Shown: piece after piece, positions 26,386 to 34,073 of the stretch
How positions within the stretch are numbered: position 1 is the first letter of the stretch
How the letters are laid out: every line of letters starts with the position of its first letter
NCBI RefSeq assembly: GCF_001305675.1
Contig: NZ_CP011853.1
Coordinates: 2,914,001 to 2,978,000, forward strand
Length of the DNA stretch: 64,000 nt
Direction: 5' to 3'
From: Gordonia phthalatica
GTDB lineage: Bacteria; Actinomycetota; Actinomycetes; Mycobacteriales; Mycobacteriaceae
The notes under the pieces: generated by a model
What the model was told of the DNA's origin: nothing
Databases searched by the model: none
What the model saw: only the letters and a program-made list of their open reading frames with translations
Made by a program: the position numbers and the translations under genes

Positions 26386-26399
26386 TAGAACTTGTTCTA
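26386..26399. promoter_or_regulatory. KstR-type operator in WS/DGAT promoter
   Basis: TAGAACTTGTTCTA matches TnnAACnnGTTnnA exactly and is a perfect palindrome. It sits just upstream of the WS/DGAT start and 105 bp upstream of the divergent flavin-protein gene, so it could control either. The sequence resembles the 23863-23876 site. Confidence 0.7.
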
Positions 26400-26503
26400 G
26401 TTTGCAGCGCGAGGTTGGCGGAGGTCACATTTCCGGCGTGATCACCGTCGTCGCGAAAGCGCCACCGAGCCTTGGGTTCTGCGCTTTCACTACCCTGGAA
26501 TCC

Positions 26504-27139
26504 GTGGGAACCCGGTATCAGCACATCGTTTACGGAGACGCCTCTCTCCTCCGAGAATACGACTCGGGCGGCCCGCGCGGATACGGTGCGGGAATCGATT
26601 CTCCCGACGAGGGACCGCAGGAGGTGACCGAGCGGGAGATCCGAATGCTCACCACCGCCTTCGCCTTCCACATGTCGACGGTGACGCCGTCGGGCTGGCC
26701 GTACGTGCAATACCGCAGCGGCCCACGCGGATTCGTCCATCATCTCGGCGGTAACCGATTCGGCTTCGCCGATTTCCGCGGCAACCAGCAGTTCGTCTCG
26801 GTCGGCAACATGAACCACGACGACCGCGTCGCCCTCTTCGTCGCCGACTACCCGCTCCGTCGTCGAATGAAGGCGTTCGGCCGGGCGACGACCGTCGAGG
26901 CCGCCGACGACCCCGATCTCCTCGACCACTTGCGTCAGGTGGACGGCGGGCAGATCGCCGCGCAGTGCGAGCGGAGCGTGGTGATCGAGATCGAGGCCTT
27001 CGACTGGAACTGCGGGCGCAGCATCGTGCCGCAGTACACGAAGGAGGAGGTGCGCGAACGCGTGCAGCCGTACATCGATCAGATCCACACCCTGCAGGAC
27101 GAGGTGGCGGCGCTGAAGAAGCAGCTGGCTCAGGGCTGA
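26504..27139 (+). CDS. Pyridoxamine 5'-phosphate oxidase-family protein
   Basis: This 211-residue FMN-binding split-barrel protein has core sequences FAFHMSTVTPSGWPYVQYRSG (about 51-71) and GFADFRGNQQFVSVGNMNHDDRVALFVADYP (about 86-116), which are typical of the family. The C-terminal tail is a charged helix that may form a coiled coil (DEVAALKKQL). The GTG at 26504 has a TACCCT-like -10 sequence a few bases upstream, consistent with a leaderless message. Substrate unknown; F420 or FMN use cannot be separated from sequence. The last 10 bp overlap the ABC ATPase gene convergently. Confidence 0.75.
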   Translation: MGTRYQHIVYGDASLLREYDSGGPRGYGAGIDSPDEGPQEVTEREIRMLTTAFAFHMSTVTPSGWPYVQYRSGPRGFVHHLGGNRFGFADFRGNQQFVSVGNMNHDDRVALFVADYPLRRRMKAFGRATTVEAADDPDLLDHLRQVDGGQIAAQCERSVVIEIEAFDWNCGRSIVPQYTKEEVRERVQPYIDQIHTLQDEVAALKKQLAQG

Positions 27140-27903
27140 CGCCGCCCCACCCGCACCCACACGCCGTCGTCCTCCACGATCCGTGCCCGCACCCCGAACA
27201 CCGCGTCGACGGTCTCCGCGGTGATGGTCCGGTCGGGCGTGCCGTTCTCGATCACCCGGCCGTCGGCGAGGACGACGACCCGGTCGCAGAACATGGCGGC
27301 GAGGTTGAGGTCGTGCAGCGCGATGACCGCCGAGGCGTCGGTCCGGCGGACGTGCGCGGACACCAGTTCCAGCAGGCTCAGCTGATACTTGATGTCGAGG
27401 TGATTGGTCGGCTCGTCGAGGAGCATGACCCGCGGTTCCTGCACGAAGGCCCGCGCGATCTGCACCCGCTGTCGTTCCCCGCCGGACAACGCGTTGTACT
27501 GCGCGTCGAGCAGACTCTCGATCTCGGTGTCGCGGGAGACGGCTCCGATGATCTCCGCGTCCCGCCTGGATCCGGCGCTCCACGACCTCCGGTGCGGCGT
27601 CCGACCCAGTTCCAGCACGTCGAGAACGGTGGGGTTCTGGTCGGTGACCGCGGCCTGTTCGACGACGGCGATGCGTTGTGCGACGGCGCGCCGCGGCAGC
27701 GCACCGATGGCGACGCCGTCGAGCGACACGGTCCCCCGCGTCGGTCGTCGCAGACCGGCGAGGAGCCGCAGCAGCGACGACTTCCCCGACCCGTTCGGCC
27801 CGATCAGCCCGACGATCTCACCGGGCGCCACGTCGATGTTCACCCCCGACAGGATGGTCCGTCGCCCCAGGTCCCAGCCGACCTCGCACGCCTGCAGGTT
27901 CAT
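27130..27903 (-). CDS. BtuD/FecE-type ABC transporter ATPase
   Basis: This 257-residue ATPase has Walker A GPNGSGKS near residue 38, signature LSGGERQR near 141, Walker B VMLLDEPTNHLD near 160 and the H-loop ALHDLN near 193. The family is that of siderophore/heme/cobalamin importers (FecE/BtuD). The ATG at 27903 overlaps the permease stop by 4 bp. The operon is preceded by a cobalamin riboswitch, so corrinoid import is the best reading. The 3' end overlaps the convergent flavin protein by 10 bp. Confidence 0.85.
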   Translation of the reverse strand: MNLQACEVGWDLGRRTILSGVNIDVAPGEIVGLIGPNGSGKSSLLRLLAGLRRPTRGTVSLDGVAIGALPRRAVAQRIAVVEQAAVTDQNPTVLDVLELGRTPHRRSWSAGSRRDAEIIGAVSRDTEIESLLDAQYNALSGGERQRVQIARAFVQEPRVMLLDEPTNHLDIKYQLSLLELVSAHVRRTDASAVIALHDLNLAAMFCDRVVVLADGRVIENGTPDRTITAETVDAVFGVRARIVEDDGVWVRVGRRQP

Positions 27904-28928
27904 CGACGCCCCTGCCTGATGAGGACCAGCACGAACATCGGCACGCCGACGATCGCGGTGATCACGCCGATCGGGAGTTCGCGCGGCGCGATCACCACGC
28001 GCCCCACGACATCCGCCCACACCAGGAACAGCGCTCCCATGATCGCCAGCGTCGGCATCATGACCCGATGCCGCACGCCGACCACCGCCCGGGCCGCGTG
28101 CGGCAGCACCAGGCCGACGAACCCGATCGCGCCGGACACGCTGACGATGACCGCCGTCATCAGCGCGGTGACCGTCAGCAGGACCAGCCGGATGCGGGTG
28201 ACGTCGATGCCGAGGGCCGCGGCCGCGTCGTTCCCGAACGAGAACGCGTCGAGCGCCCCCGCGGTCAGGACGCACACCACGAGCCCGATCGCCGTCGCCG
28301 CACCGCAGACGGCCACCTCCGTCCACGACGGCGACGACAGCGAGCCGAGCAACCAGAACAGCACGCTGCGCGTCTGTTCGGCGTCGGCCGACGAGTACAC
28401 GATGAACGAGGTCAGCGCCGAGAACAGTTGGGTGGCCGCGATGCCCGCGAGCACGACGCGATCGGTGGTGCCGCCCGCGAGCCGGGCCAGCACCAGCACC
28501 ACGGCGAAGGCGGCGACCGCACCGAGGAAGGCGCCGCCCGCCATGCCGATGACACCGGCACCCACGCCGAGGAGGATCACCGACACCGCGCCCACCGATG
28601 CTCCCGACGAGACTCCGAGGACGAACGGGTCGGCGAGTGGATTGCGCAGCAGCGACTGCAGGACGCCACCGCACACCGCGAGTCCGGCGCCGCAAACGGC
28701 GGCCAGCACCGACTGCGGCAGGCGCAGTCGCCAGATGATCGACTCATGCAGTTTCGACAGCCCCGAATCGCCGCCGAACACCTCGGCCCGCACCGACCGC
28801 ACCACGTCCGACAGTCCCAGGCTCGACGGCCCGATGGTGATCGCGAAGCCGATCGACAGCAAGAGCAGCAGCAGACCGCCGAGCCAGAGCCCGGCGACTG
28901 CGGCGGGCCGCGTCCGGATCACCGTCAC
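27900..28928 (-). CDS. BtuC/FecCD-type ABC transporter permease
   Basis: This 342-residue permease has about ten transmembrane helices. The FecCD family motifs include RLRLPQSVLAAVCGAGLAVCGGVLQSLLRNPLADPFVLG near residues 67-105 and the ATPase-contact region containing GAIGFVGLVLPHAAR near 268. It overlaps both neighbours (ATGA), giving one sbp-permease-ATPase unit. The transported ligand is inferred from the riboswitch to be a corrinoid. Confidence 0.88.
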   Translation of the reverse strand: MTVIRTRPAAVAGLWLGGLLLLLLSIGFAITIGPSSLGLSDVVRSVRAEVFGGDSGLSKLHESIIWRLRLPQSVLAAVCGAGLAVCGGVLQSLLRNPLADPFVLGVSSGASVGAVSVILLGVGAGVIGMAGGAFLGAVAAFAVVLVLARLAGGTTDRVVLAGIAATQLFSALTSFIVYSSADAEQTRSVLFWLLGSLSSPSWTEVAVCGAATAIGLVVCVLTAGALDAFSFGNDAAAALGIDVTRIRLVLLTVTALMTAVIVSVSGAIGFVGLVLPHAARAVVGVRHRVMMPTLAIMGALFLVWADVVGRVVIAPRELPIGVITAIVGVPMFVLVLIRQGRR

Positions 28929-29962
28929 TTGCTCAAACCGAGCTTCGTCAACCCGTCGGCCACGTTCTCGACCCCGTAGGCGGTGCGCAGCGACGGGTTC
29001 AGCTCCGCGCCGGCCGCGATGATGTACCGCTTGTTCTTCACCGCATCCATTTCCCGGGTGACCGGGTTGGACTCCAGGAACGCGATCTTCGTGCGCGCCG
29101 ACTCACCGGACTGGATGTCCCGCGTCAGGTCGCCGATCACCAGGACCTGCGGGTTGCGGGCGGCGACCTCCTCCCAACTGATCTGCGGCCATTCGGCGTG
29201 CGTGTCGTCGAAGACGTTGGTGAGGCCGAGCTCGCGGGTGATGACGCCGGGCGCACCGCAGCAACCCGCGATGTACGGCGACTCCGAGTCCGAGAACCAG
29301 TACAGGACAGTGGTGCCCTGCGCGTGCGTCGAGGCGGCCGCTGCCCTGATGCGTTCCTTCAGTCCGGCGACGACCTCGGCGGCACGGTCCGCGGTTCCGG
29401 TCAGGGCTCCGAGCTGCGTGATCTCCTTGTAGACCAGGTCCATCGTGAACGCGGAGGTGCGGGTCCCGTCGCCGCCGGTGTCGGACTGCTTCCCCTCACA
29501 GTCAGAGGGCGCTAGGTAGGTGGGGACGCCGAGCTCGGTGAAGCGTGCGCGGGGCGCGGTGCCGCCCTTGTCGAAAGTGGACGTGAACGAGGCGGTCACC
29601 AGGTCCGGCTCTTCGGCGAGCACCGACTCGAACGACGGCCAGTCGTCGGAGATGCGCTTGACCTTCGCGTTCTCGGCCGCGAGCGACGGCAGGATCGGGT
29701 CGGTCCATGTGGCGGTGCCCGCCATCCGATCGCCGAGTCCCAGCGACAGCAGCGCTTCGGTGGTCCCCTGGTTCAGGGAGACGATGCGCCGGGGCGGCGC
29801 GTCCACGGTGACCGTCTGGCCGCAGTCGACCAGCGATACCGGGTAGCCGGCGACGGCCGGGGTGGTGGACGGGTCGTCGGCCGATCCGCAGCCGACGAGC
29901 AGGGCGATGGAACTGGAGAGAGCCGCGGCGCCGATCAGCGCACGGCGAGAGTGGTACTGCAT
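28925..29962 (-). CDS. BtuF/FepB-type ABC substrate-binding lipoprotein
   Basis: This 345-residue lipoprotein has a signal ending LLVGC (Cys about residue 25). The periplasmic-binding-protein type III fold is shown by PRRIVSLNQGTTEALLSLGLGDRMAG and the second lobe with VLVIGDLT. Four Cys in the mature part (VDCGQ, SDCEG, AGCCG) are unusual and may form disulfides. The start follows GAAGGA at 7 bp. The upstream leader holds the cobalamin aptamer. Sequence also resembles actinobacterial proteins proposed to bind F420-0; the riboswitch favours a corrinoid. Confidence 0.85.
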   Translation of the reverse strand: MQYHSRRALIGAAALSSSIALLVGCGSADDPSTTPAVAGYPVSLVDCGQTVTVDAPPRRIVSLNQGTTEALLSLGLGDRMAGTATWTDPILPSLAAENAKVKRISDDWPSFESVLAEEPDLVTASFTSTFDKGGTAPRARFTELGVPTYLAPSDCEGKQSDTGGDGTRTSAFTMDLVYKEITQLGALTGTADRAAEVVAGLKERIRAAAASTHAQGTTVLYWFSDSESPYIAGCCGAPGVITRELGLTNVFDDTHAEWPQISWEEVAARNPQVLVIGDLTRDIQSGESARTKIAFLESNPVTREMDAVKNKRYIIAAGAELNPSLRTAYGVENVADGLTKLGLSK

Positions 29963-30010
29963 GGTGTCCTTCGGGCCGCGAGCTGTAGAACGCGAAGCTC
30001 GTCTGCGATC

Positions 30011-30032
30011 CCGCGGGGTTCTGGGCCCGCGC
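30011..30032 (-). promoter_or_regulatory. Riboswitch expression platform hairpin
   Basis: CGCGGG and CCCGCG on the minus strand form a stem immediately after the cobalamin aptamer and before the ribosome-binding site of the substrate-binding protein gene. It could be the switching hairpin; whether it ends transcription or hides translation signals is not clear. Confidence 0.5.
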
Positions 30033-30034
30033 GA

Positions 30035-30178
30035 GCCAGCAGGTCTTCGGACTCGAGGTCTACCGCTGTCGGACGTCTTCCCAGATGCAATCCAGTGACA
30101 TGTGCCCGGAGCGTCGCTCTCACCGCTGCGCGTCAGTCCCGGATTCCCACCGGATTCCCTACCCGACGAATCGGGTGC
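30035..30178 (-). ncRNA. Cobalamin riboswitch aptamer
   Basis: On the minus strand the leader reads in order: GCACC near the 5' end, GGTGGGAATCCGGGACTG (conserved core), GCGCAGCGGTGAG, CACTGG, TCTGGGAAG and GAAGACCTGC near the 3' end. This is the order and spacing of the adenosylcobalamin (B12-box) aptamer in actinobacteria. It is directly upstream of a BtuFCD-like operon on the same strand, which is a known context. The riboswitch normally lowers expression when cobalamin is plentiful. Confidence 0.88.
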
Positions 30179-30230
30179 GCTGGCGGGGCCATCATATCCG
30201 GCGGTCGCGGCCGAGGAGAATCCCGCCCGG

Positions 30231-30389
30231 TTACTCGCGGGTGCGTTCGCGGTACCACCAGATGCCGAGGATCGCGAACCAGATCGGCAGCACGACGGCC
30301 ATCATCGTCCACTCTCCTTTGCCCACCATCATTCCGGCGGCGATGATCATCAGCACGCCGCTCAAGATCATGATGAGTTTGGGATTCAC
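30231..30389 (-). CDS. Small membrane protein (52 aa)
   Basis: The GTG at 30389 has a good ribosome-binding site, GGAAGGA, 7 bp before it. The 52-residue product has two hydrophobic helices: LIMILSGVLMIIAAGMMVG, then MMAVVLPIWFAILGIWWY. A short loop KGEWT joins them, and the tail RERTRE is basic/acidic. It lies upstream of the riboswitch on the same strand and divergent from the gene at 30479. Function unknown. Confidence 0.6.
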   Translation of the reverse strand: MNPKLIMILSGVLMIIAAGMMVGKGEWTMMAVVLPIWFAILGIWWYRERTRE

Positions 30390-30478
30390 GGACGGTCCTT
30401 CCGGTGGAGCGTGTCGGGTGCGGTTCGGTGCCCATTAGATCAGCCTCGGTGGGCGGCCGCGTCGTAGACTCTCATCCC

Positions 30479-31018
30479 ATGGCACTGCTTCATCAGGCGA
30501 CGATCACCCCGACCAAACTCGAACTCGTCACCGAGTACCTCGACAGCGTCCCGTGGGGCGAGGCCGGCGAGGTCGAGATGCTCGGCGGCTACCGGTTCGA
30601 CGACCCCGACGGCGAAGTGGGCGTCGAGGGACTGCTGGTGGAGCGCGCCGGTCGCCCGCTGCACATCCCGGTCACCTATCGCGCGGCCCCGCTGCCGGGC
30701 GCCGACGAGTACCTCATCGCGACGATGAAGCACTCGGTCCTCGGCGACCGCTGGGTGTACGAGGCGGCCGCCGACCCCGTCGCCGTCGACTGCTACACCC
30801 GGGCGCTGCGCGGCGAGCAGCCGCAGGCGTCCCTCGAGGTCCGGATGGCCGACGGCACCGTGGTCCCGCGCGACAACCCGATCCGACTCCGCGTGGAGGG
30901 CGACGCCGCGACGCAGGCCCTCGCCTTCAGCGACGACCTCAGCTCCCCCGTCTCCGGCAGCGCCCGCCTGATCGCGTCGTGGGACGGCGGCGAAGGGATC
31001 GTCGCCGCGCTGCGGTAG
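30479..31018 (+). CDS. Maltokinase N-cap-like (CG0192-type) protein
   Basis: This 179-residue protein starts MALLHQATITPTKLELVTEYL and contains the hydrophobic pattern MLGGYRFDDPDGEVGVEG. The fold resembles the N-terminal cap domain of actinobacterial maltokinases (Mak_N_cap), here as a stand-alone protein with no kinase part. The function of free cap-like proteins is not known. The ATG at 30479 is the natural start; the frame is open upstream. A strong terminator follows the gene. Confidence 0.65.
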   Translation: MALLHQATITPTKLELVTEYLDSVPWGEAGEVEMLGGYRFDDPDGEVGVEGLLVERAGRPLHIPVTYRAAPLPGADEYLIATMKHSVLGDRWVYEAAADPVAVDCYTRALRGEQPQASLEVRMADGTVVPRDNPIRLRVEGDAATQALAFSDDLSSPVSGSARLIASWDGGEGIVAALR

Positions 31019-31031
31019 CACTCAGACGACG

Positions 31032-31070
31032 AACCCCCGCAACCGTTCTGACGAACCGTTGCGGGGGTTT
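31032..31070. terminator. Bidirectional terminator between convergent genes
   Basis: AACCCCCGCAAC pairs perfectly with GTTGCGGGGGTT, with a run of T on one side and A on the other. It sits between the cap-like protein and glyS, which converge. Confidence 0.85.
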
Positions 31071-31083
31071 CGAGTCGTTGCGG

Positions 31084-32475
31084 TCAGCAGCCGATCAGCT
31101 TGCCGCCGAGGTACTCGACAACCTTGTCGAGGGCGACGCGCTCCTGGCTCATGGTGTCGCGCTCACGGATGGTGACGGCCTGGTCGTCGAGCGTGTCGAA
31201 GTCGACGGTGACGCAGAACGGCGTGCCGATCTCGTCCTGGCGGCGGTAGCGCTTGCCGATGCCCTGGGCGTCATCGAAGTCGACGTTCCAGTGCTTGCGG
31301 AGCTCGGCGGCGAGGTCGCGGGCCTTCGGCGACAGCTTCTCGTTGCGCGAGAGCGGCAGAACCGCGGCCTTGACCGGCGCGAGGCGGCGATCGAGCTTCA
31401 GCATGGTGCGGGTGTCGGTGCCGCCCTTGGCGTTCGGCACCTGCTCCTCGGTGTAGGCGTCGCAGAGGAAGGCCATCATCGACCGGCCGAGGCCGGCTGC
31501 GGGCTCGATCACATACGGCGTGTACTTCTCACCGCTGGCCTGATCGAAGTAGATGAGGTCCTCGCCCGACGCCTCACTGTGCGTCTTGAGGTCGTAGTCG
31601 GTGCGGTTCGCGACGCCCTCGAGCTCGCCCCACGGGTTGCCGCCGAAGCCGAACTTGTACTCGACATCGACAGTGCGCTTCGAGTAGTGCGACAGCTTCT
31701 CGGCCGGGTGCTCGTAGCGGCGCAGGTTCTCGGGGTCGATGCCGAGATCGACGTACCAGTTGTAGCGGGCCTCGAGCCAGTACTCGTGCCACTCCTCGTC
31801 CTCGCCGGGCTTGACGAAGAACTCCATCTCCATCTGCTCGAACTCGCGGGTGCGGAAGATGAAGTTGCCGGGCGTGATCTCGTTGCGGAAGCTCTTGCCG
31901 ATCTGGGCGATGCCGAACGGCGGCTTGCGACGCGCGGTGGTCAGCACGTTCTTGAAGTTGACGAAGATGCCCTGCGCGGTCTCCGGGCGGAGGTAGTGCA
32001 GGCCCTCCTGATCGTCGACCGGGCCGAGGAAGGTCTTGAGGAGACCCGAGAACGCCTTGGGTTCGGTCCACTGGCCCTTGGTGCCGCAGTCGGGGCAGAC
32101 GATGTCCGACATCTGCACCGAGTCCGGGTCGTCGATCTTCTTCTTCAGCGCGTAGGCCTCCTGCAGGTGGTCCTGGCGCTGACGCTTGTGGCAGTTGGTG
32201 CACTCGACCAGCGGGTCGGTGAAGACCTCGACGTGGCCGGAGGCCTCCCACACGCGGCGCGGCAGGATGACCGAGGAGTCCAGGCCCACCACGTCGTCGC
32301 GCGAGGTGACCATGCTGCGCCACCACTGACGCTTGATGTTGTCCTTCAACTCCACGCCGAGGGGGCCGTAGTCCCAGGCGGAGCGGGTACCGCCGTAGAT
32401 CTCACCGCACGGGTACACCAGGCCTCGCCGCTTGGCGAGGTTGACGACAGCATCGACATTGGACTGGACAGCCAC
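31084..32475 (-). CDS. glyS: Glycyl-tRNA synthetase
   Basis: This 463-residue single-chain (alpha2-type) class II enzyme charges tRNA-Gly. Motif 1 region is near GLVYPCGEIYGG. A zinc-binding insertion holds CTNCHKR and CPDCGTK. Motif 2 sequence FRNEITPGNFIFRTREFEQMEMEFF lies at about 190-215, and motif 3 is near GLGRSMMAFL. The GTG at 32475 matches homologues. The order glyS - ArsR/SmtB - Zur is the same as in M. tuberculosis. Confidence 0.95.
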   Translation of the reverse strand: MAVQSNVDAVVNLAKRRGLVYPCGEIYGGTRSAWDYGPLGVELKDNIKRQWWRSMVTSRDDVVGLDSSVILPRRVWEASGHVEVFTDPLVECTNCHKRQRQDHLQEAYALKKKIDDPDSVQMSDIVCPDCGTKGQWTEPKAFSGLLKTFLGPVDDQEGLHYLRPETAQGIFVNFKNVLTTARRKPPFGIAQIGKSFRNEITPGNFIFRTREFEQMEMEFFVKPGEDEEWHEYWLEARYNWYVDLGIDPENLRRYEHPAEKLSHYSKRTVDVEYKFGFGGNPWGELEGVANRTDYDLKTHSEASGEDLIYFDQASGEKYTPYVIEPAAGLGRSMMAFLCDAYTEEQVPNAKGGTDTRTMLKLDRRLAPVKAAVLPLSRNEKLSPKARDLAAELRKHWNVDFDDAQGIGKRYRRQDEIGTPFCVTVDFDTLDDQAVTIRERDTMSQERVALDKVVEYLGGKLIGC

Positions 32476-32612
32476 GGTTTACAGATCTCCACGACGTAGG
32501 GGGTTGGGACGTTGAGCAGTGCGCGACGGTGGTCGCGCACGTCGTTCTACAGGGTAGTCGGTTCGGCGCCGGTGGTGTGCGGCGCGTCGAACGAGCTCGG
32601 GAGAGGCTGGGA

Positions 32613-33059
32613 TCAGGAGAGCTGGAGCTCGACGTACGGGATGTCGTCGATCCCGAGCCCGGTCGACTCTTCGATCACGCCGGCGAGTTGGGCGTACGCC
32701 TTCGGGTGGTCGTGCCGGTAGCGGAGCAGGACCTCCGCCGACTCCTCCCTCGACAAGGTCCGCGCCGTGGCCGGGCGGGCGCGGTCGAAGCCGATCCAGA
32801 CTCGGCAGTTCGGGTCGGTCTGCAGGTTGCGATACCACTGCGCCTTCTCGCCGAAACCCGACGCGATGATGATGCGGTCCTTCGCCGGTCGGTCGACCTT
32901 CTCCAGCGCCACATAGCGCGGCTCCCCCGACTTCCTGCCGGTGTGCTGAAGCAGGAGGAGTCGCCGGCCGAAGAGGAATCCCAGACCCGCTTTGAACAGC
33001 GGGATCGGCGAACGGACGAACCATCGCGTCCGCAGGGCCTTCGCACCGATGCCGGTCAT
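32613..33059 (-). CDS. Deazaflavin (F420)-dependent nitroreductase-family protein
   Basis: This 148-residue protein has the family pattern LLLQHTGRKSGEPRYVALE (about 37-55), followed by IIIASGFGEKAQWYRNL (about 64-80). These are the F420H2-binding split-barrel signatures of the DDN family. In mycobacteria such proteins reduce diverse substrates and quinones. The ATG at 33059 is the family start; 89 bp separate it from the divergent smtB gene. Whether F420 is used is inferred from family. Confidence 0.85.
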   Translation of the reverse strand: MTGIGAKALRTRWFVRSPIPLFKAGLGFLFGRRLLLLQHTGRKSGEPRYVALEKVDRPAKDRIIIASGFGEKAQWYRNLQTDPNCRVWIGFDRARPATARTLSREESAEVLLRYRHDHPKAYAQLAGVIEESTGLGIDDIPYVELQLS

Positions 33060-33097
33060 GATTCCACGGTACGCGGGCGGTCCAGCACGAAGGCAAA

Positions 33098-33112
33098 TGA
33101 AAACCAATTCCC
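33098..33112. promoter_or_regulatory. Candidate Zur box upstream of smtB-zur
   Basis: TGAAAACCAATTCCC matches 10 of 15 positions of a TGAAAATGATTTTCA-type Zur site. It is in the promoter of smtB (start 33149), with TAGGAT as a -10 candidate at 33114-33119. Autoregulation of this operon by zinc is known in mycobacteria; here the site is degenerate. Confidence 0.35.
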
Positions 33113-33148
33113 TTAGGATGGGGTGGTATCTCGGGAGAAGGAGCAGCG

Positions 33149-33484
33149 ATGGACCACGCGGTGATGTCACCGTCATTGATCGCCGATCGGCAGGCGCACA
33201 GTTCTGCCAGCGACCTGCTGCGAGCGCTCGCTTCGCCGGCGCGGGTCTCGATCGTCATGTCGCTGCGCGACCGTCCGATGTGCGTGCACGAGTTGGTAGA
33301 CGAACTCCAGTTGAACCAGCCGCAGGTGAGCCAGCACTTGAGCGTGTTGAAGAAGAGCGGCGTGGTGCTCGGCAGTCGCCGGGGACGCGAAGTGGAGTAC
33401 TCCCTCGCCGACGACCACGTGGCCCACATCGTCGTCGACGCCGTCATTCACGCCACCGAGCATCAGACGGCGGCCGTGCCGTGA
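33149..33484 (+). CDS. smtB: ArsR/SmtB-family zinc-type transcriptional repressor
   Basis: This 111-residue winged-helix repressor has recognition helix NQPQVSQHLSVLKKSGVV. The C-terminal helix has the alpha-5 metal motif D-x-H-x10-H-x2-E (in DDHVAHIVVDAVIHATE), which is the zinc-sensing site of SmtB/CzrA. The start is supported by AAGGAG before the ATG. It overlaps zur by 4 bp (GTGA), as in M. tuberculosis Rv2358-Rv2359. Likely represses at low zinc and releases when zinc is high. Confidence 0.88.
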   Translation: MDHAVMSPSLIADRQAHSSASDLLRALASPARVSIVMSLRDRPMCVHELVDELQLNQPQVSQHLSVLKKSGVVLGSRRGREVEYSLADDHVAHIVVDAVIHATEHQTAAVP

Positions 33485-33891
33485 CCGCACAGAAGCCCGT
33501 GGTCGGGCAGCGGTCCACCAAGCAGCGCGCGGCGATCGCCAGCCTCCTCGCCGACGCGAAGGACTTCCTGTCCGCGCAGCAACTGCACGACCGCCTGCGC
33601 GACCGCGGCGAGTCCATCGGCCTGACCACCGTGTACCGCAACCTGCAAGCGCTGACCGAGAGCAACCAGATCGACGCGATCTGGGACGGTTCCGGCGAGA
33701 CGCGCTACCGCCACTGCTCCACCGATCACCATCACCACCTGGTCTGCCGCACGTGCGGCACCACCGTGGAGATCAAGGCCGACAAGGTGGAGAGCTGGGC
33801 CGACGCCGTCGCCACCGAGCACGGTTTCTCCGACATCTCCCACACCGTCGAGATCTTCGGCGTCTGCGCGGAGTGCTCGGCGAAGAGCTGA
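33481..33891 (+). CDS. zur: Zinc uptake regulator (Fur family)
   Basis: This 136-residue Fur-family repressor has an N-terminal winged helix (GLTTVYRNLQAL), the regulatory metal segment TDHHHHLVC, and the structural zinc cysteines CRTC and CAEC. The GTG at 33481 overlaps the smtB stop by 4 bp. With smtB it gives two zinc sensors of opposite response in one operon. The assignment to Zur rather than FurA rests on this context and on the Cys pairs. Confidence 0.9.
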   Translation: MTAQKPVVGQRSTKQRAAIASLLADAKDFLSAQQLHDRLRDRGESIGLTTVYRNLQALTESNQIDAIWDGSGETRYRHCSTDHHHHLVCRTCGTTVEIKADKVESWADAVATEHGFSDISHTVEIFGVCAECSAKS

Positions 33892-33914
33892 ATCCCGAAC
33901 GTTTCAAACTCTCT

Positions 33915-33997
33915 GCAATCTTCGTCCCCGTGACGCCCACTGTCGGGCAATATGTCCGGCAGCCGGTCTCACGGGGACGAAGTTTGCGCTGCCGATC
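33915..33997 (+). repeat. Structured palindromic repeat, copy 1 (upstream of DUF559-type gene)
   Basis: About 80 bp begins TCTTCGTCCCCGTGACGCC and ends TCACGGGGACGAAG...GCCGATC. The outer arms are inverted repeats (18 of 19 match), and the enclosed sequence has two smaller hairpins (GCCC/GGGC and CCGG/CCGG). The whole is closely similar to 34964-35045 at the other end of the broken gene. Confidence 0.7.
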
Positions 33998-34073
33998 AGG
34001 CCCGGCCGCAACAGACTTCGCAGCCGCTCGGCGCGTCGTGGAACCGGGTCGGCGCGCGCAGCGTCTAAGCATT

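Noticed and set aside
28925..29962. F420-0 transporter assignment
   Set aside because: Sequence resembles this proposed family, but the leader carries a cobalamin riboswitch, which favours corrinoids.
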